NCBI GenBank assembly: GCA_023390555.1
Contig: JAEWCQ010000015.1
Span: 253,330 to 317,329 of the forward strand
Source of the DNA: Bacillota bacterium
GTDB lineage: Bacteria > Bacillota > Clostridia > Lachnospirales > Lachnospiraceae
DNA length: 64,000 nt
Reading direction: 5' to 3'
A program made the translations under genes and the position numbers. Below the pieces are notes generated by a model, which saw only the letters and a program-made list of their open reading frames with translations, was not told the DNA's origin and did no database searches. This document shows positions 33,541 through 41,533 of this stretch, piece after piece (the stretch's first letter is position 1; every line of letters begins with the position of its first letter).

Positions 33541-34249
33541 TGCGGTTTTTTCCTCCGAACAGTAAGACCAGTCTGAGCAGCTGTAAAATCGCTGCCGCCG
33601 CACTTGCAATATAGGTCAGTGCTGCTGCGGTCAGCACCTTTCTCGTAGATTTCAATTCCTCCTGCCCGAGGATACCCGTCTCACCGAGAATACGCTGTGC
33701 ACGTCTCGAAGCATTGATCTCTACCGGCAGTGTAACAATCTGAAATAATACCGCCGCTGAAAAAAGAATGATTCCAAGCGTAATCAAAAACTCGCCGGTT
33801 GTTGATGTGATAAACAACCCCAGAATGATTAACGGCCATGCAAGCATCGAACCGAAATTAGCGACCGGTACGATTGCACTTCTCAGCGTAAGCGGAATAT
33901 AATTCTTCTGATGCTGAATCGCATGTCCGCACTCATGAGCGGCAACGCCGACTGCAGCAACCGACGTGGCTCCGTAGACAGAGTCCGACAGGTTTAATGT
34001 CTTATTTCTCGGATCGTAGTGATCGGTCAGATTTCCGGACACATGTCGTATCTGCACATCATAAATACCTGCTGACCGCAGAACGCGTTCTGCAGCCTGT
34101 GCACCGGTCATATTTGACATACTGCGCTGCTTGCTGTATTTCCGGAATGTCGCATTCACATTTGCTGATGCGAGCAGGCAGATTGCCGCGCCAATCAAAA
34201 CCAGAAAATACGTGGGATCCCACCAGCTGTAATACATACCATATGGCAT
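33533..34249 (-). CDS. Zinc metallopeptidase, YugP family
   Basis: A 238-residue membrane protein with an N-terminal hydrophobic segment (YFLVLIGAAICLLASANV), a zinc-protease motif HECGHAIQHQ near residue 110, and further hydrophobic segments (about 130-175) before a basic end. YugP-like peptidases are membrane-embedded and of unknown substrate. The gene sits between fmt and rsmB, a neighbourhood that is common in Clostridia. A GAGGAAT site precedes the ATG. The glutamate and both histidines of HExxH are intact (HECGH), so it is likely active. Confidence 0.9.
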   Translation of the reverse strand: MPYGMYYSWWDPTYFLVLIGAAICLLASANVNATFRKYSKQRSMSNMTGAQAAERVLRSAGIYDVQIRHVSGNLTDHYDPRNKTLNLSDSVYGATSVAAVGVAAHECGHAIQHQKNYIPLTLRSAIVPVANFGSMLAWPLIILGLFITSTTGEFLITLGIILFSAAVLFQIVTLPVEINASRRAQRILGETGILGQEELKSTRKVLTAAALTYIASAAAAILQLLRLVLLFGGKNRND

Positions 34250-34284
34250 AATAATTCCTCCATTTCCATGCTGTTATTTTTTTC

Positions 34285-35223
34285 TCACTCTTCTTCCGTC
34301 AGATAACTTCCCTCCGGAATCTCATAGCCTCTTAGAAAATCAGCCGCAGCCATTCGTTTCTTGCCCTCTAACTGTACCTCGTCCAGTGAAAGGATGTCTG
34401 CTCCTGTCTGCACCCAAAGCTGTGTTCCTGCTGCTTTCACGATACACCCTGCTTTTGCGGCATCTCCGCCCTCTATTATAGAAGCTTTCCATATCTTTAA
34501 GTTTTTCCCATCTAACTGTGTATATGCACTCGGCCATGGATTCAAACCACGAATCAGCCGTTCGAGTGCGACAGCTTCCAGATTCCAGTTCAGTTTTCCA
34601 AGCTTTTTTTGAATCATCGTCGTATGGGTTGCCTCCGCCTCATTCTGTTTCCGGTAGACAGCAGTTCCCGCTTCTATCTTTTCCATGGTCTCCACACAGA
34701 GCTTCGCTCCGGCATCTGTGAGACGTTTAAAAAGGCTCCCGCCTGTCTCATCTTCCGTCAGTTCAATCTCTGCCGTATCAATCATATCTCCGGTGTCGAT
34801 CCCGACATCCATACGCATGGTTGTGACACCCGTCACTTTATCTCCGTTGATGACCGCCCACTGAATCGGTGCCGCCCCGCGGTATTTCGGAAGCAGGGAT
34901 GCGTGTACGTTGACGCATCCATATTTCGGCATCTCCAAAATCTCCTTTGTCAGAATCTGACCGAACGCCGCCACTATCATAATATCCGGATCAAACTGCT
35001 TCAGGAACGCAATGCATTCCGGCTCTCGGATGCGCTTCGGCTGATATACTTCGATGCCATGTTTTAACGCAGCTTCCTTTACCGGCGGATACTGCACGGC
35101 TTTCCCTCTTCCTTTTGGCTTGTCCGGCTGTGTTACCGCAAGAACGACCTCATGTCCTGCCGCAACAATTGCCTCCAGTGTTCCTACTGCAAAATCGGGG
35201 GTTCCCATAAATATGACTCTCAT
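34285..35223 (-). CDS. fmt: Methionyl-tRNA formyltransferase
   Basis: A 312-residue enzyme that formylates initiator Met-tRNA. It begins MRVIFMGTPDFAVGTLEAI. The catalytic region has the Asn-His of NVHASLLPKYRGAAPIQWA and the Asp of GIDTGDM. A C-terminal tRNA-binding domain starts around residue 205 (GLNPWPSAYT). The ATG at 35223 follows GGTGGAG; the upstream in-frame start at 35235 is less suitable. It is 15 bp after def, the standard def-fmt pairing. Confidence 0.97.
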   Translation of the reverse strand: MRVIFMGTPDFAVGTLEAIVAAGHEVVLAVTQPDKPKGRGKAVQYPPVKEAALKHGIEVYQPKRIREPECIAFLKQFDPDIMIVAAFGQILTKEILEMPKYGCVNVHASLLPKYRGAAPIQWAVINGDKVTGVTTMRMDVGIDTGDMIDTAEIELTEDETGGSLFKRLTDAGAKLCVETMEKIEAGTAVYRKQNEAEATHTTMIQKKLGKLNWNLEAVALERLIRGLNPWPSAYTQLDGKNLKIWKASIIEGGDAAKAGCIVKAAGTQLWVQTGADILSLDEVQLEGKKRMAAADFLRGYEIPEGSYLTEEE

Positions 35224-35250
35224 TCTTCTCTCCACCTTCGCAAATCTTTT

Positions 35251-35721
35251 TTATTCCTCTTCATAGACCACATCATGCAGTTCGCCTTCTACCTTTTCCG
35301 TATACATATGACCATCCAGATGCTCTGTCTCATGGCAGATTGCCCGTGCAAGAAGTTCCGTCCCTTCTATCTCATATTCCCGCATTTCCTCATCAAAAGC
35401 TCTTGCTTTCACATAATTCGGCCGTGTCACGATTCCCGATTTTCCCGGAAGGCTCAGACAGCCTTCTTCTCCGGTCTGGCTGCCGGACATTTCTATAATC
35501 TTCGGATTGATCATCACCAAAGGTCCTTCCCCGGTATCAATTGTTACAATACGTTTTAAAATGCCGACCTGCGGAGCCGCAAGACCCACTCCGTTTGCCT
35601 CATACATCGTTTCAAACATATCATCAATCAACTCGATGATCTTTGGAGTCACCTCTGTCACTTCTCTGCATGTCTTGGTCAAAACCGGGTCTCCTGCCAC
35701 TCGAATCTGTCTTAATGCCAT
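35251..35721 (-). CDS. def: Peptide deformylase
   Basis: A 156-residue metalloenzyme that removes the N-formyl group from nascent proteins. Motif 1 is GVGLAAPQVG, motif 2 is EEGCLSLPG with the metal-binding cysteine, and motif 3 is HETEHLDG with the two histidines and the catalytic glutamate. It belongs to the shorter class I type by length. GGAGGAAG precedes the ATG. It is located between priA and fmt. Confidence 0.97.
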   Translation of the reverse strand: MALRQIRVAGDPVLTKTCREVTEVTPKIIELIDDMFETMYEANGVGLAAPQVGILKRIVTIDTGEGPLVMINPKIIEMSGSQTGEEGCLSLPGKSGIVTRPNYVKARAFDEEMREYEIEGTELLARAICHETEHLDGHMYTEKVEGELHDVVYEEE

Positions 35722-35742
35722 TTATTCTTCCTCCTGCTATAT

Positions 35743-37968
35743 TTAAAATCCATTCATTGGGTTAAAATCAAACTGTACCGTTACATCACGGTATTTGAGA
35801 TTCCCCTCTATTTCATGCTCAACGATATCTTTTATATGAACCAAAACATCATATCCTGGATGTTTCAGATAAAGTACCTTTTTATAAATATCATTTACTT
35901 TTGCCACCGCCGGATCTGACGGGCCGATCACCTGCGCGCCGGGCACTTTCGCTACAATATCATGAAGTGCCTTTGCTGTCTGTGCAGCCCGCTCTTCCTC
36001 TCTTGCCGCCGCGAGTATGACAAGCATATTCCATACCGGCGGATACCGCAGCATGCTGCGGTAAAGCATTTCCTGTTCAAAAAAACTCCGGTAATCCTGA
36101 TTTGCAGCCGTAACGACACTATAGTGCTCGGGATGATAGGTCTGTATTACAACCTCTCCCGGCCTGCTGCCTCTCCCGGCTCTTCCTGCTGCCTGTGTCA
36201 GCAGCTGAAAGGTACGCTCTGCGGAACGATAATCGCCGACATACAGGGACAAATCGGCTGCCAGCACTCCCACCAGTGTCACATTCGGAAAATCATGCCC
36301 CTTTACAATCATCTGGGTGCCGATCAGAATATCCGCTTCCCGATTCGCAAAGGCAGACAATATTTTCTCATGTCCTTCTTTCTTTTTCGTGGTATCCATA
36401 TCCATACGGAGAATACGGGCCTGCGGAAATCTTTTTTTTACGATCAGTTCGATTTTCTGTGTACCGGCTTTAAAACCGCTGATATAAGGGGAACCGCATT
36501 CCGGACAGGTTTCTACCATCTGTCTTTCATAACCGCAGTAATGGCAGACCAGTCTGCCGTCATTGTGGGCACTCAAAGATACATCGCAATGCGGACATTT
36601 TATCACGTGTCCGCAGGAACGGCAAGAGACAAATCCCGCGATTCCCCTCCGATTGAGAAAAAGCATGATCTGTTCCCGCTTTGCAAGACGGTCCTCCATC
36701 AACTCCTGCAGTTTTCTGCTTAAAATCGAGAAGTTATGCTCTTTTAATTCTTCCCGCAAATCTATCGTATGACATACCGGCAGCGGTCTTTCCTCCACCC
36801 GGTTCATCATCTCAATCAGAAGATACTCTCCTGTTTGGGCTTTGTAATAGCTGTCCACAGACGGGGTCGCCGATCCGAGCACAACCGTTGCACCTGCCAT
36901 CCTTGCGCGTTCGATTGCCGTTTCTCTGGCATGGTAGCGCGGCAGTGTCTCACTTTTGTAAGAGGCTTCATGTTCCTCATCCATTATGATATACCCAAGA
37001 TTTGAAAATGGTGTGAACAGTGCGGAACGTGGGCCGATCATCACATCAATTTCACCTTTTCCTGCGCGTTCAAACTGATCGTAACGCTCACCCTGAGACA
37101 TTTTGGAATTCAGGATGGATACACGTTCTCCAAAACGATTGGAAAACCGCATGACCGTCTGATAGGTCAGTGCGATTTCCGGTATGAGAACAATGGACTG
37201 TTTCCCTCTGCTGACTGCATCCGCAATCAGTTCCATATAGACTTCCGTCTTGCCGCTCCCGGTTACACCATGAATCAGACAGGTCTTGGGCTGTTCTGAA
37301 TTGACATTCTCCAGGATTATAGCGACAGCTTTTTTCTGTATCGCATTCAGCGTCAGGTCATATCCGCTCTTTTGGGGATAGCGGACCGGGTTACGGTAGC
37401 TTCTGATATGCTCCGTTTTCACAATGCACTGTTCTTCCAATGCCCGAATCACCGCAGCGGTCACATTCAGTTTCTGTACAACAACATCATAGGCAATATG
37501 CGGATTCGCAAGCAGAGCCTCCAGCAACCTTGCCCTTGCCGTACTGTGTTTCCGGTTATATTCCAGCAGCTGCTCCCTTGCCGCCTTCTCATCCAACAGC
37601 AGGTGTACGATTTTCCGTTCTTTTTCAGCCGTTTTCTGCTTGATCGGAATGACCGTTTTTAAGGCCTGATTCATGGTCGAGCCGTAATTTCTGCGTATCC
37701 AGGCCGCCAGTGCAATCATCTGCGACTCTATCTTTGTCGCATTACGGTCAATCCCAATGATTTCTTTTATTTTCAGCGGATCATATTCCGCTTTCTCTGT
37801 CAATTCTATCACAAATCCCTTGATTTTTCTCCCGCCGTTTCCGAACGGAATCACGACCTGCATCCCAATATCAAGCTTATCTGCAAGGCTTTCCGGCACT
37901 GCATACTGAAATGTCTTATCCAGTTTTTCATGTGAGATATCAATAATGATATTGGCGTACAATTTCAT
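35743..37968 (-). CDS. priA: Primosomal replication restart helicase PriA
   Basis: A 741-residue superfamily-2 helicase that reloads the replisome at stalled forks. The N-terminal DNA-binding domain covers residues 1-190. Walker A is GVTGSGKTEVYMEL, the DEAH-type motif is IMDEEHEASYKS, and two zinc-binding clusters are CRSCGHVIKCPHCDVSLS and CHYCGYERQMVETCPECG. Motifs V and VI follow (LIGTQMIVKGHDFP, QAAGRAGRG). The start lies inside the end of murE with AAGGAAC upstream. The domain set is complete and the assignment firm. Confidence 0.97.
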   Translation of the reverse strand: MKLYANIIIDISHEKLDKTFQYAVPESLADKLDIGMQVVIPFGNGGRKIKGFVIELTEKAEYDPLKIKEIIGIDRNATKIESQMIALAAWIRRNYGSTMNQALKTVIPIKQKTAEKERKIVHLLLDEKAAREQLLEYNRKHSTARARLLEALLANPHIAYDVVVQKLNVTAAVIRALEEQCIVKTEHIRSYRNPVRYPQKSGYDLTLNAIQKKAVAIILENVNSEQPKTCLIHGVTGSGKTEVYMELIADAVSRGKQSIVLIPEIALTYQTVMRFSNRFGERVSILNSKMSQGERYDQFERAGKGEIDVMIGPRSALFTPFSNLGYIIMDEEHEASYKSETLPRYHARETAIERARMAGATVVLGSATPSVDSYYKAQTGEYLLIEMMNRVEERPLPVCHTIDLREELKEHNFSILSRKLQELMEDRLAKREQIMLFLNRRGIAGFVSCRSCGHVIKCPHCDVSLSAHNDGRLVCHYCGYERQMVETCPECGSPYISGFKAGTQKIELIVKKRFPQARILRMDMDTTKKKEGHEKILSAFANREADILIGTQMIVKGHDFPNVTLVGVLAADLSLYVGDYRSAERTFQLLTQAAGRAGRGSRPGEVVIQTYHPEHYSVVTAANQDYRSFFEQEMLYRSMLRYPPVWNMLVILAAAREEERAAQTAKALHDIVAKVPGAQVIGPSDPAVAKVNDIYKKVLYLKHPGYDVLVHIKDIVEHEIEGNLKYRDVTVQFDFNPMNGF

Positions 37969-39406
37969 CTATTATGTTCCTTTCATCCATCGGATACTGC
38001 TTTCCTTTTATCTCCTGGTAATCTTCATGCCCCTTTCCCGCAAGCACGATCATATCATCTTTTCTTGCATTCTGGATTGCATAGGCAATTGCTTCCCTGC
38101 GGTCTGTGATCGTAATGTAACTGCCCTTTGTCTTTTGGATCCCTGTTTCTATATCCGCTATGATATCCTCCGGATTTTCAAAACGCGGATTGTCAGAGGT
38201 GATAATCGTAAAGTCCGACAGCCTGCCGGAAACCTCTCCCATTTGAAATCTGCGCAGTTTGGAACGGTTTCCCCCGCAGCCGAACAGTGTCACAATACGC
38301 CCCGGTTTATAAAAACGAAGCGTAGAAAGGAGATTTTCCAGACTTACGGCATTGTGTGCATAATCAATCAGCAGACGATAGTCTTTCGATACGGCGATTT
38401 CCTCTATCCTGCCTTTGATGCTGATATGCCGCAGCGCGTCTTTCAGTGCTTCCGCCGGCATACCCGTCATATGGCAGACTGCAATTGCGGCAAGGGAATT
38501 GTATACATTATATATTCCCGGCATACCGATCTCCATCTCGCAACTACACGCTCCGCTTAAATGGTAACGCATTCCCAGACATTCCTCGAATCTGGTATAA
38601 TTAATATCCGACGCCTGATAATCTGCTTTGTTCCAGATTCCATAGCTTCGAACCTTACATCCGTATTTCGCCGCCGCTTTTCTCGCAAACCGGTCGTCTG
38701 CATTGATGATTCCCATGCGGCTCTTTGCAAATATCAGGCTTTTACATCGTAAGTATTCTGCAAAATCTGCATGTTCTCCCGGTCCGATGTGATCCGGAGA
38801 AATATTGGTAAAGATTCCTATGTCAAATGTGATTTCATCGACCCGGTGGTTTTTGAGTCCCTGAGACGATACCTCCATTACACAGAAATCATATCCGGCA
38901 TCTGCCATCTTTCTCAAGGACTGCTGAATAATCATCGACTCCGGTGTCGTATTGGCAAATGAGGTGCAGGTATCTTCCATCTGAAGTCCGATCGTACCGA
39001 TCAGTCCAACCCGAAAACCGGCTCCTCTTAATATATGCCAGATCATATAGGCCGAAGAGGTCTTACCCTTGGTGCCGGTGATGCCGATCATATGAAGTTT
39101 TTCTGCAGGTCTGCCGTAATAATCGGCAGCAAGTATTGCAAGCGTGGCTCTCGTATCCTGTACCCGGATCACCGTCACATTCTCCGGCACCACTACATTT
39201 TTCTGTACCACGCAGACTGCAGCTCCTCTTTTGACCGCCTCCGGAATGTAATCATGACCATCCCGGTACTGTCCCTGCAGACATAGAAACATACTGCCTC
39301 TTTTTACCTCTTTCGAGTCATAGCAGATGTCTGTCACTTTTCGGTCCACACTTCCCTGCAGACACATATAATTGCAATTCTTCAGTAACTGTTTCAGGTA
39401 TGCCAT
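37940..39406 (-). CDS. murE: UDP-MurNAc-L-Ala-D-Glu:meso-DAP ligase
   Basis: A 488-residue cytoplasmic Mur ligase that adds the third amino acid of the peptidoglycan stem peptide. The ATP loop is GITGTKGKTSSAYM, the central domain carries FTNISPDHIGPGEHADFAEY, and the C-terminal domain has the specificity motif DNPRFENPEDI. The DNPR form is known to select meso-diaminopimelate rather than lysine, so the wall is predicted to contain meso-DAP. It heads the long operon driven from 39438-39466. AGAAGG precedes the ATG. Confidence 0.95.
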   Translation of the reverse strand: MAYLKQLLKNCNYMCLQGSVDRKVTDICYDSKEVKRGSMFLCLQGQYRDGHDYIPEAVKRGAAVCVVQKNVVVPENVTVIRVQDTRATLAILAADYYGRPAEKLHMIGITGTKGKTSSAYMIWHILRGAGFRVGLIGTIGLQMEDTCTSFANTTPESMIIQQSLRKMADAGYDFCVMEVSSQGLKNHRVDEITFDIGIFTNISPDHIGPGEHADFAEYLRCKSLIFAKSRMGIINADDRFARKAAAKYGCKVRSYGIWNKADYQASDINYTRFEECLGMRYHLSGACSCEMEIGMPGIYNVYNSLAAIAVCHMTGMPAEALKDALRHISIKGRIEEIAVSKDYRLLIDYAHNAVSLENLLSTLRFYKPGRIVTLFGCGGNRSKLRRFQMGEVSGRLSDFTIITSDNPRFENPEDIIADIETGIQKTKGSYITITDRREAIAYAIQNARKDDMIVLAGKGHEDYQEIKGKQYPMDERNIIDEIVRQYHY

Positions 39407-39437
39407 CCATATACCTTCTGATTTTTACACTTGTATC

Positions 39438-39466
39438 ATTATATGCCAGGATGGGATTTTTTACAA
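39438..39466 (-). promoter_or_regulatory. Promoter of the murE-to-thiamine-pyrophosphokinase operon
   Basis: The minus strand has TTGTAA (39461-39466), a 17-bp spacer and a perfect TATAAT (39438-39443), about 32 bp before the murE ATG. The leader is short and carries no evident riboswitch. Confidence 0.7.
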
Positions 39467-39540
39467 GTTTTCCACCTGTTTTCCTTTTTTTTCAAATTAA
39501 TTATTTGTATGTTTTCCTATACATTGGAGATACTGTTCTC

Positions 39541-39951
39541 ATGAAAAACAAAAATTTTTTAATCTGTGGTCTCACCGGATGGTGTATGGAGATAGTATTC
39601 ACTTCTTTCGGTGCATTCTGCAAAAATGATTATAAACTGATTGGGAAGACCTCCATCTGGATGTTCCCTATATATGGAATGGCAGCCGTGATCGGTCCGG
39701 TTCACAGCAAAATTAAAAATTTTCCGGTAATTCTACGAGGAGGTATCTACACTGCCGGTATCTATACCTGTGAATACGTGAGCGGCAGTCTGCTGAAAAA
39801 GCATGATTTATGCCCGTGGGATTACAGTGATGCGAAAGCCAATGTCAACGGCCTGATCCGTCTTGACTATGCTCCGTTCTGGATGGCAGCAGGATTGATC
39901 TTCGAAAAGCTGCTGGATATGACGGATTGCAAATCACAGCGTATTGTATGA
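39541..39951 (+). CDS. CmpB-like putative ABC-transporter type IV membrane protein
   Basis: A 136-residue membrane protein beginning MKNKNFLICGLTGWCMEIVF with the conserved GWxxE-like segment, then MFPIYGMAAVIGPVHS and RGGIYTAGIYTCEYVSG, ending with a WMAAGLIFEKLLD helix. It matches the CmpB/ABC-type IV permease-like family, whose members are orphan membrane proteins of unknown function. The ATG at 39541 follows GGAG at 11 bases. The frame is open further upstream (to 39400), but that segment overlaps the murE start and promoter. It stands alone on the plus strand between the murE promoter and pyrB. No terminator was found after it. Confidence 0.75.
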   Translation: MKNKNFLICGLTGWCMEIVFTSFGAFCKNDYKLIGKTSIWMFPIYGMAAVIGPVHSKIKNFPVILRGGIYTAGIYTCEYVSGSLLKKHDLCPWDYSDAKANVNGLIRLDYAPFWMAAGLIFEKLLDMTDCKSQRIV

Positions 39952-40026
39952 CTCTTTTTCTATTATTCATACAAATCAAGGATTTTATGTAAAAATTACG
40001 TCTTATTGAATCCGGGCAATTTCTTC

Positions 40027-40055
40027 TTGAATTTTAAATTCAGGTATTATATGAT
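40027..40055 (+). promoter_or_regulatory. Promoter of pyrBI
   Basis: TTGAAT (40027-40032), a 17-bp spacer and TATGAT (40050-40055), about 60 bp before the pyrB start codon. The transcription start should be near 40062, just before the leader hairpin. Confidence 0.65.
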
Positions 40056-40064
40056 AGTAAAAAT

Positions 40065-40082
40065 GCCCGAAAGGTTTCGGGC
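40065..40082 (+). promoter_or_regulatory. Leader hairpin of pyrBI
   Basis: GCCCGAAAGGTTTCGGGC folds into a 7-bp stem with a 4-nt loop within the first 20 nt of the predicted transcript. No T run follows, so it is not a simple terminator; it does not cover the ribosome binding site. It may stabilise the mRNA or bind a regulator. Confidence 0.5.
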
Positions 40083-40115
40083 AGATTTCATATCATAACA
40101 CCCAGGAGGAATCTT

Positions 40116-41036
40116 ATGCGTCATTTAATGAGTCCGCTGGATCTGTCCGTCGAGGAATTGGACGATCTGCTTACCTTAGCGAACGATATTGAAAAAAATC
40201 CTCAAAAATATGCTCACGCATGCGATGGCAGAAAGCTTGCCACCTGTTTCTACGAACCGAGCACACGTACCAGACTCAGTTTTGAAGCCGCAATGTTAAA
40301 CCTTGGCGGTTCTGTTCTTGGTTTTGCCAGTGCCGACAGTTCTTCCGCAGCCAAAGGTGAAAGTGTTTCCGATACGATTCGTGTTATTTCCTGTTATGCA
40401 GATATCGCTGCTATTCGTCATCCAAAGGAAGGCGCAGCTCTTGTAGCCTCTCAGAAATCTCTGATTCCAGTCATCAACGCCGGCGACGGTGGTCATCAAC
40501 ATCCTACCCAGACATTAACTGATTTACTCACCATTCGTTCTCTCAAAGGCACCTTGGGCGATATTACCATCGGTCTGTGCGGAGATCTGAAATTCGGACG
40601 TACCGTGCACTCCCTGATCAATGCACTGATCCGTTATCCGAATGTAAAATTCGTACTGATTTCTCCGGAAGAACTTCGTGTTCCGGACTATATCCGCGAA
40701 GATGTGCTGGAAAAAAATCACATTCCTTATGAGGAAGTGGAGCGATTGGAATACGCTATGCCGAATCTGGACATTCTGTATATGACACGCGTACAGAAGG
40801 AACGTTTCTTTAATGAGGAAGATTATATCCGCATGAAGGACTTCTACATATTAAACAAAGAAAAAATGGAGCTTGCAAAACCGGATATGCTGGTGCTCCA
40901 TCCACTCCCGCGTGTAAACGAAATTGCTATAGAAGTCGACGAGGATCCGCGCGCCGCTTACTTTAAGCAGGCACAGTACGGCGTCTATGTCCGCATGGCT
41001 TTGATTCTTACGCTTCTGGAGGTGAACGTATGTTAA
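40116..41036 (+). CDS. pyrB: Aspartate carbamoyltransferase, catalytic subunit
   Basis: A 306-residue enzyme joining carbamoyl phosphate and aspartate, the first committed step of pyrimidine synthesis. The carbamoyl-phosphate motif is STRTRLSFEAAM, with HPTQTLTDLLTI and the aspartate-binding HPLPRVNEIA. The protein length is standard. CCAGGAGG precedes the ATG. It overlaps pyrI by 7 bp, which gives coupled translation of catalytic and regulatory chains, a class B (allosteric) enzyme. No PyrR-type leader was recognised. Confidence 0.97.
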   Translation: MRHLMSPLDLSVEELDDLLTLANDIEKNPQKYAHACDGRKLATCFYEPSTRTRLSFEAAMLNLGGSVLGFASADSSSAAKGESVSDTIRVISCYADIAAIRHPKEGAALVASQKSLIPVINAGDGGHQHPTQTLTDLLTIRSLKGTLGDITIGLCGDLKFGRTVHSLINALIRYPNVKFVLISPEELRVPDYIREDVLEKNHIPYEEVERLEYAMPNLDILYMTRVQKERFFNEEDYIRMKDFYILNKEKMELAKPDMLVLHPLPRVNEIAIEVDEDPRAAYFKQAQYGVYVRMALILTLLEVNVC

Positions 41037-41470
41037 ATATCAGTGGTATTCACGAAGGTTTTGTATTAGATCATATCAAGGCCGGTATGAGTCTCTCCAT
41101 TTACCATGATCTGAAGCTGGATAAGCTTGATTGTTCTGTTGCCATTATTAAAAATGCCAAGAGCAATAAAATGGGAAAAAAAGATATCATTAAGGTAGAA
41201 TGCCCGATTGATGCACTCGACCTTGATATCTTAGGTTTTATCGATCACAATATAACAGTCAATATTATCAAAGGCGATAAAATTGTAGACAAGAAAGACC
41301 TGCGGCTTCCAAAACAGGTAAAGAACGTCATACAGTGCAAGAATCCGCGCTGCATTACTTCCGTCGAACAGGGATTGGATCAGATTTTTGTCCTGACCAG
41401 TGCCGAAGAAGAAGTGTATCGCTGTAAATACTGCGAAGAGATGTACAAAAATCCAAATTGCAGACATTAA
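41030..41470 (+). CDS. pyrI: Aspartate carbamoyltransferase, regulatory subunit
   Basis: A 146-residue regulatory chain that binds nucleotide effectors (CTP or ATP) and holds the catalytic trimers together. The N-terminal allosteric domain (residues 1-95) precedes a zinc domain with four cysteines: CKNPRC and, later, CKYC. GGAGG lies ahead of the ATG inside the end of pyrB. A terminator shared with the convergent phosphatase gene follows. The four zinc ligands are intact, so a working holoenzyme is expected. Confidence 0.95.
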   Translation: MLNISGIHEGFVLDHIKAGMSLSIYHDLKLDKLDCSVAIIKNAKSNKMGKKDIIKVECPIDALDLDILGFIDHNITVNIIKGDKIVDKKDLRLPKQVKNVIQCKNPRCITSVEQGLDQIFVLTSAEEEVYRCKYCEEMYKNPNCRH

Positions 41471-41479
41471 ATTCTTACC

Positions 41480-41533
41480 AAAAGGACCTGACACCTGGCA
41501 TATTCTGCCTCAATGGTATCAGGCTCCTTTTTT
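41480..41533. terminator. Bidirectional terminator between pyrI and the phosphatase-kinase gene
   Basis: AAAAGGACCTGACACC pairs imperfectly with GGTATCAGGCTCCTTTT (one bulge, one mismatch) and is followed by TTTTTTA. It is most convincing for pyrBI on the plus strand. In the other direction a stem plus TTTTGG also follows the stop codon of the convergent gene, whose TAA overlaps the T run. Confidence 0.7.

Noticed and set aside
35962..36723. 253-residue plus-strand open frame
   Set aside because: It is antisense to priA, and the Cys/His-rich look comes from the zinc clusters of PriA read backwards.
39952..40026. Terminator after the CmpB-like gene
   Set aside because: The stretch is T-rich but no stem could be formed before the pyrB promoter.
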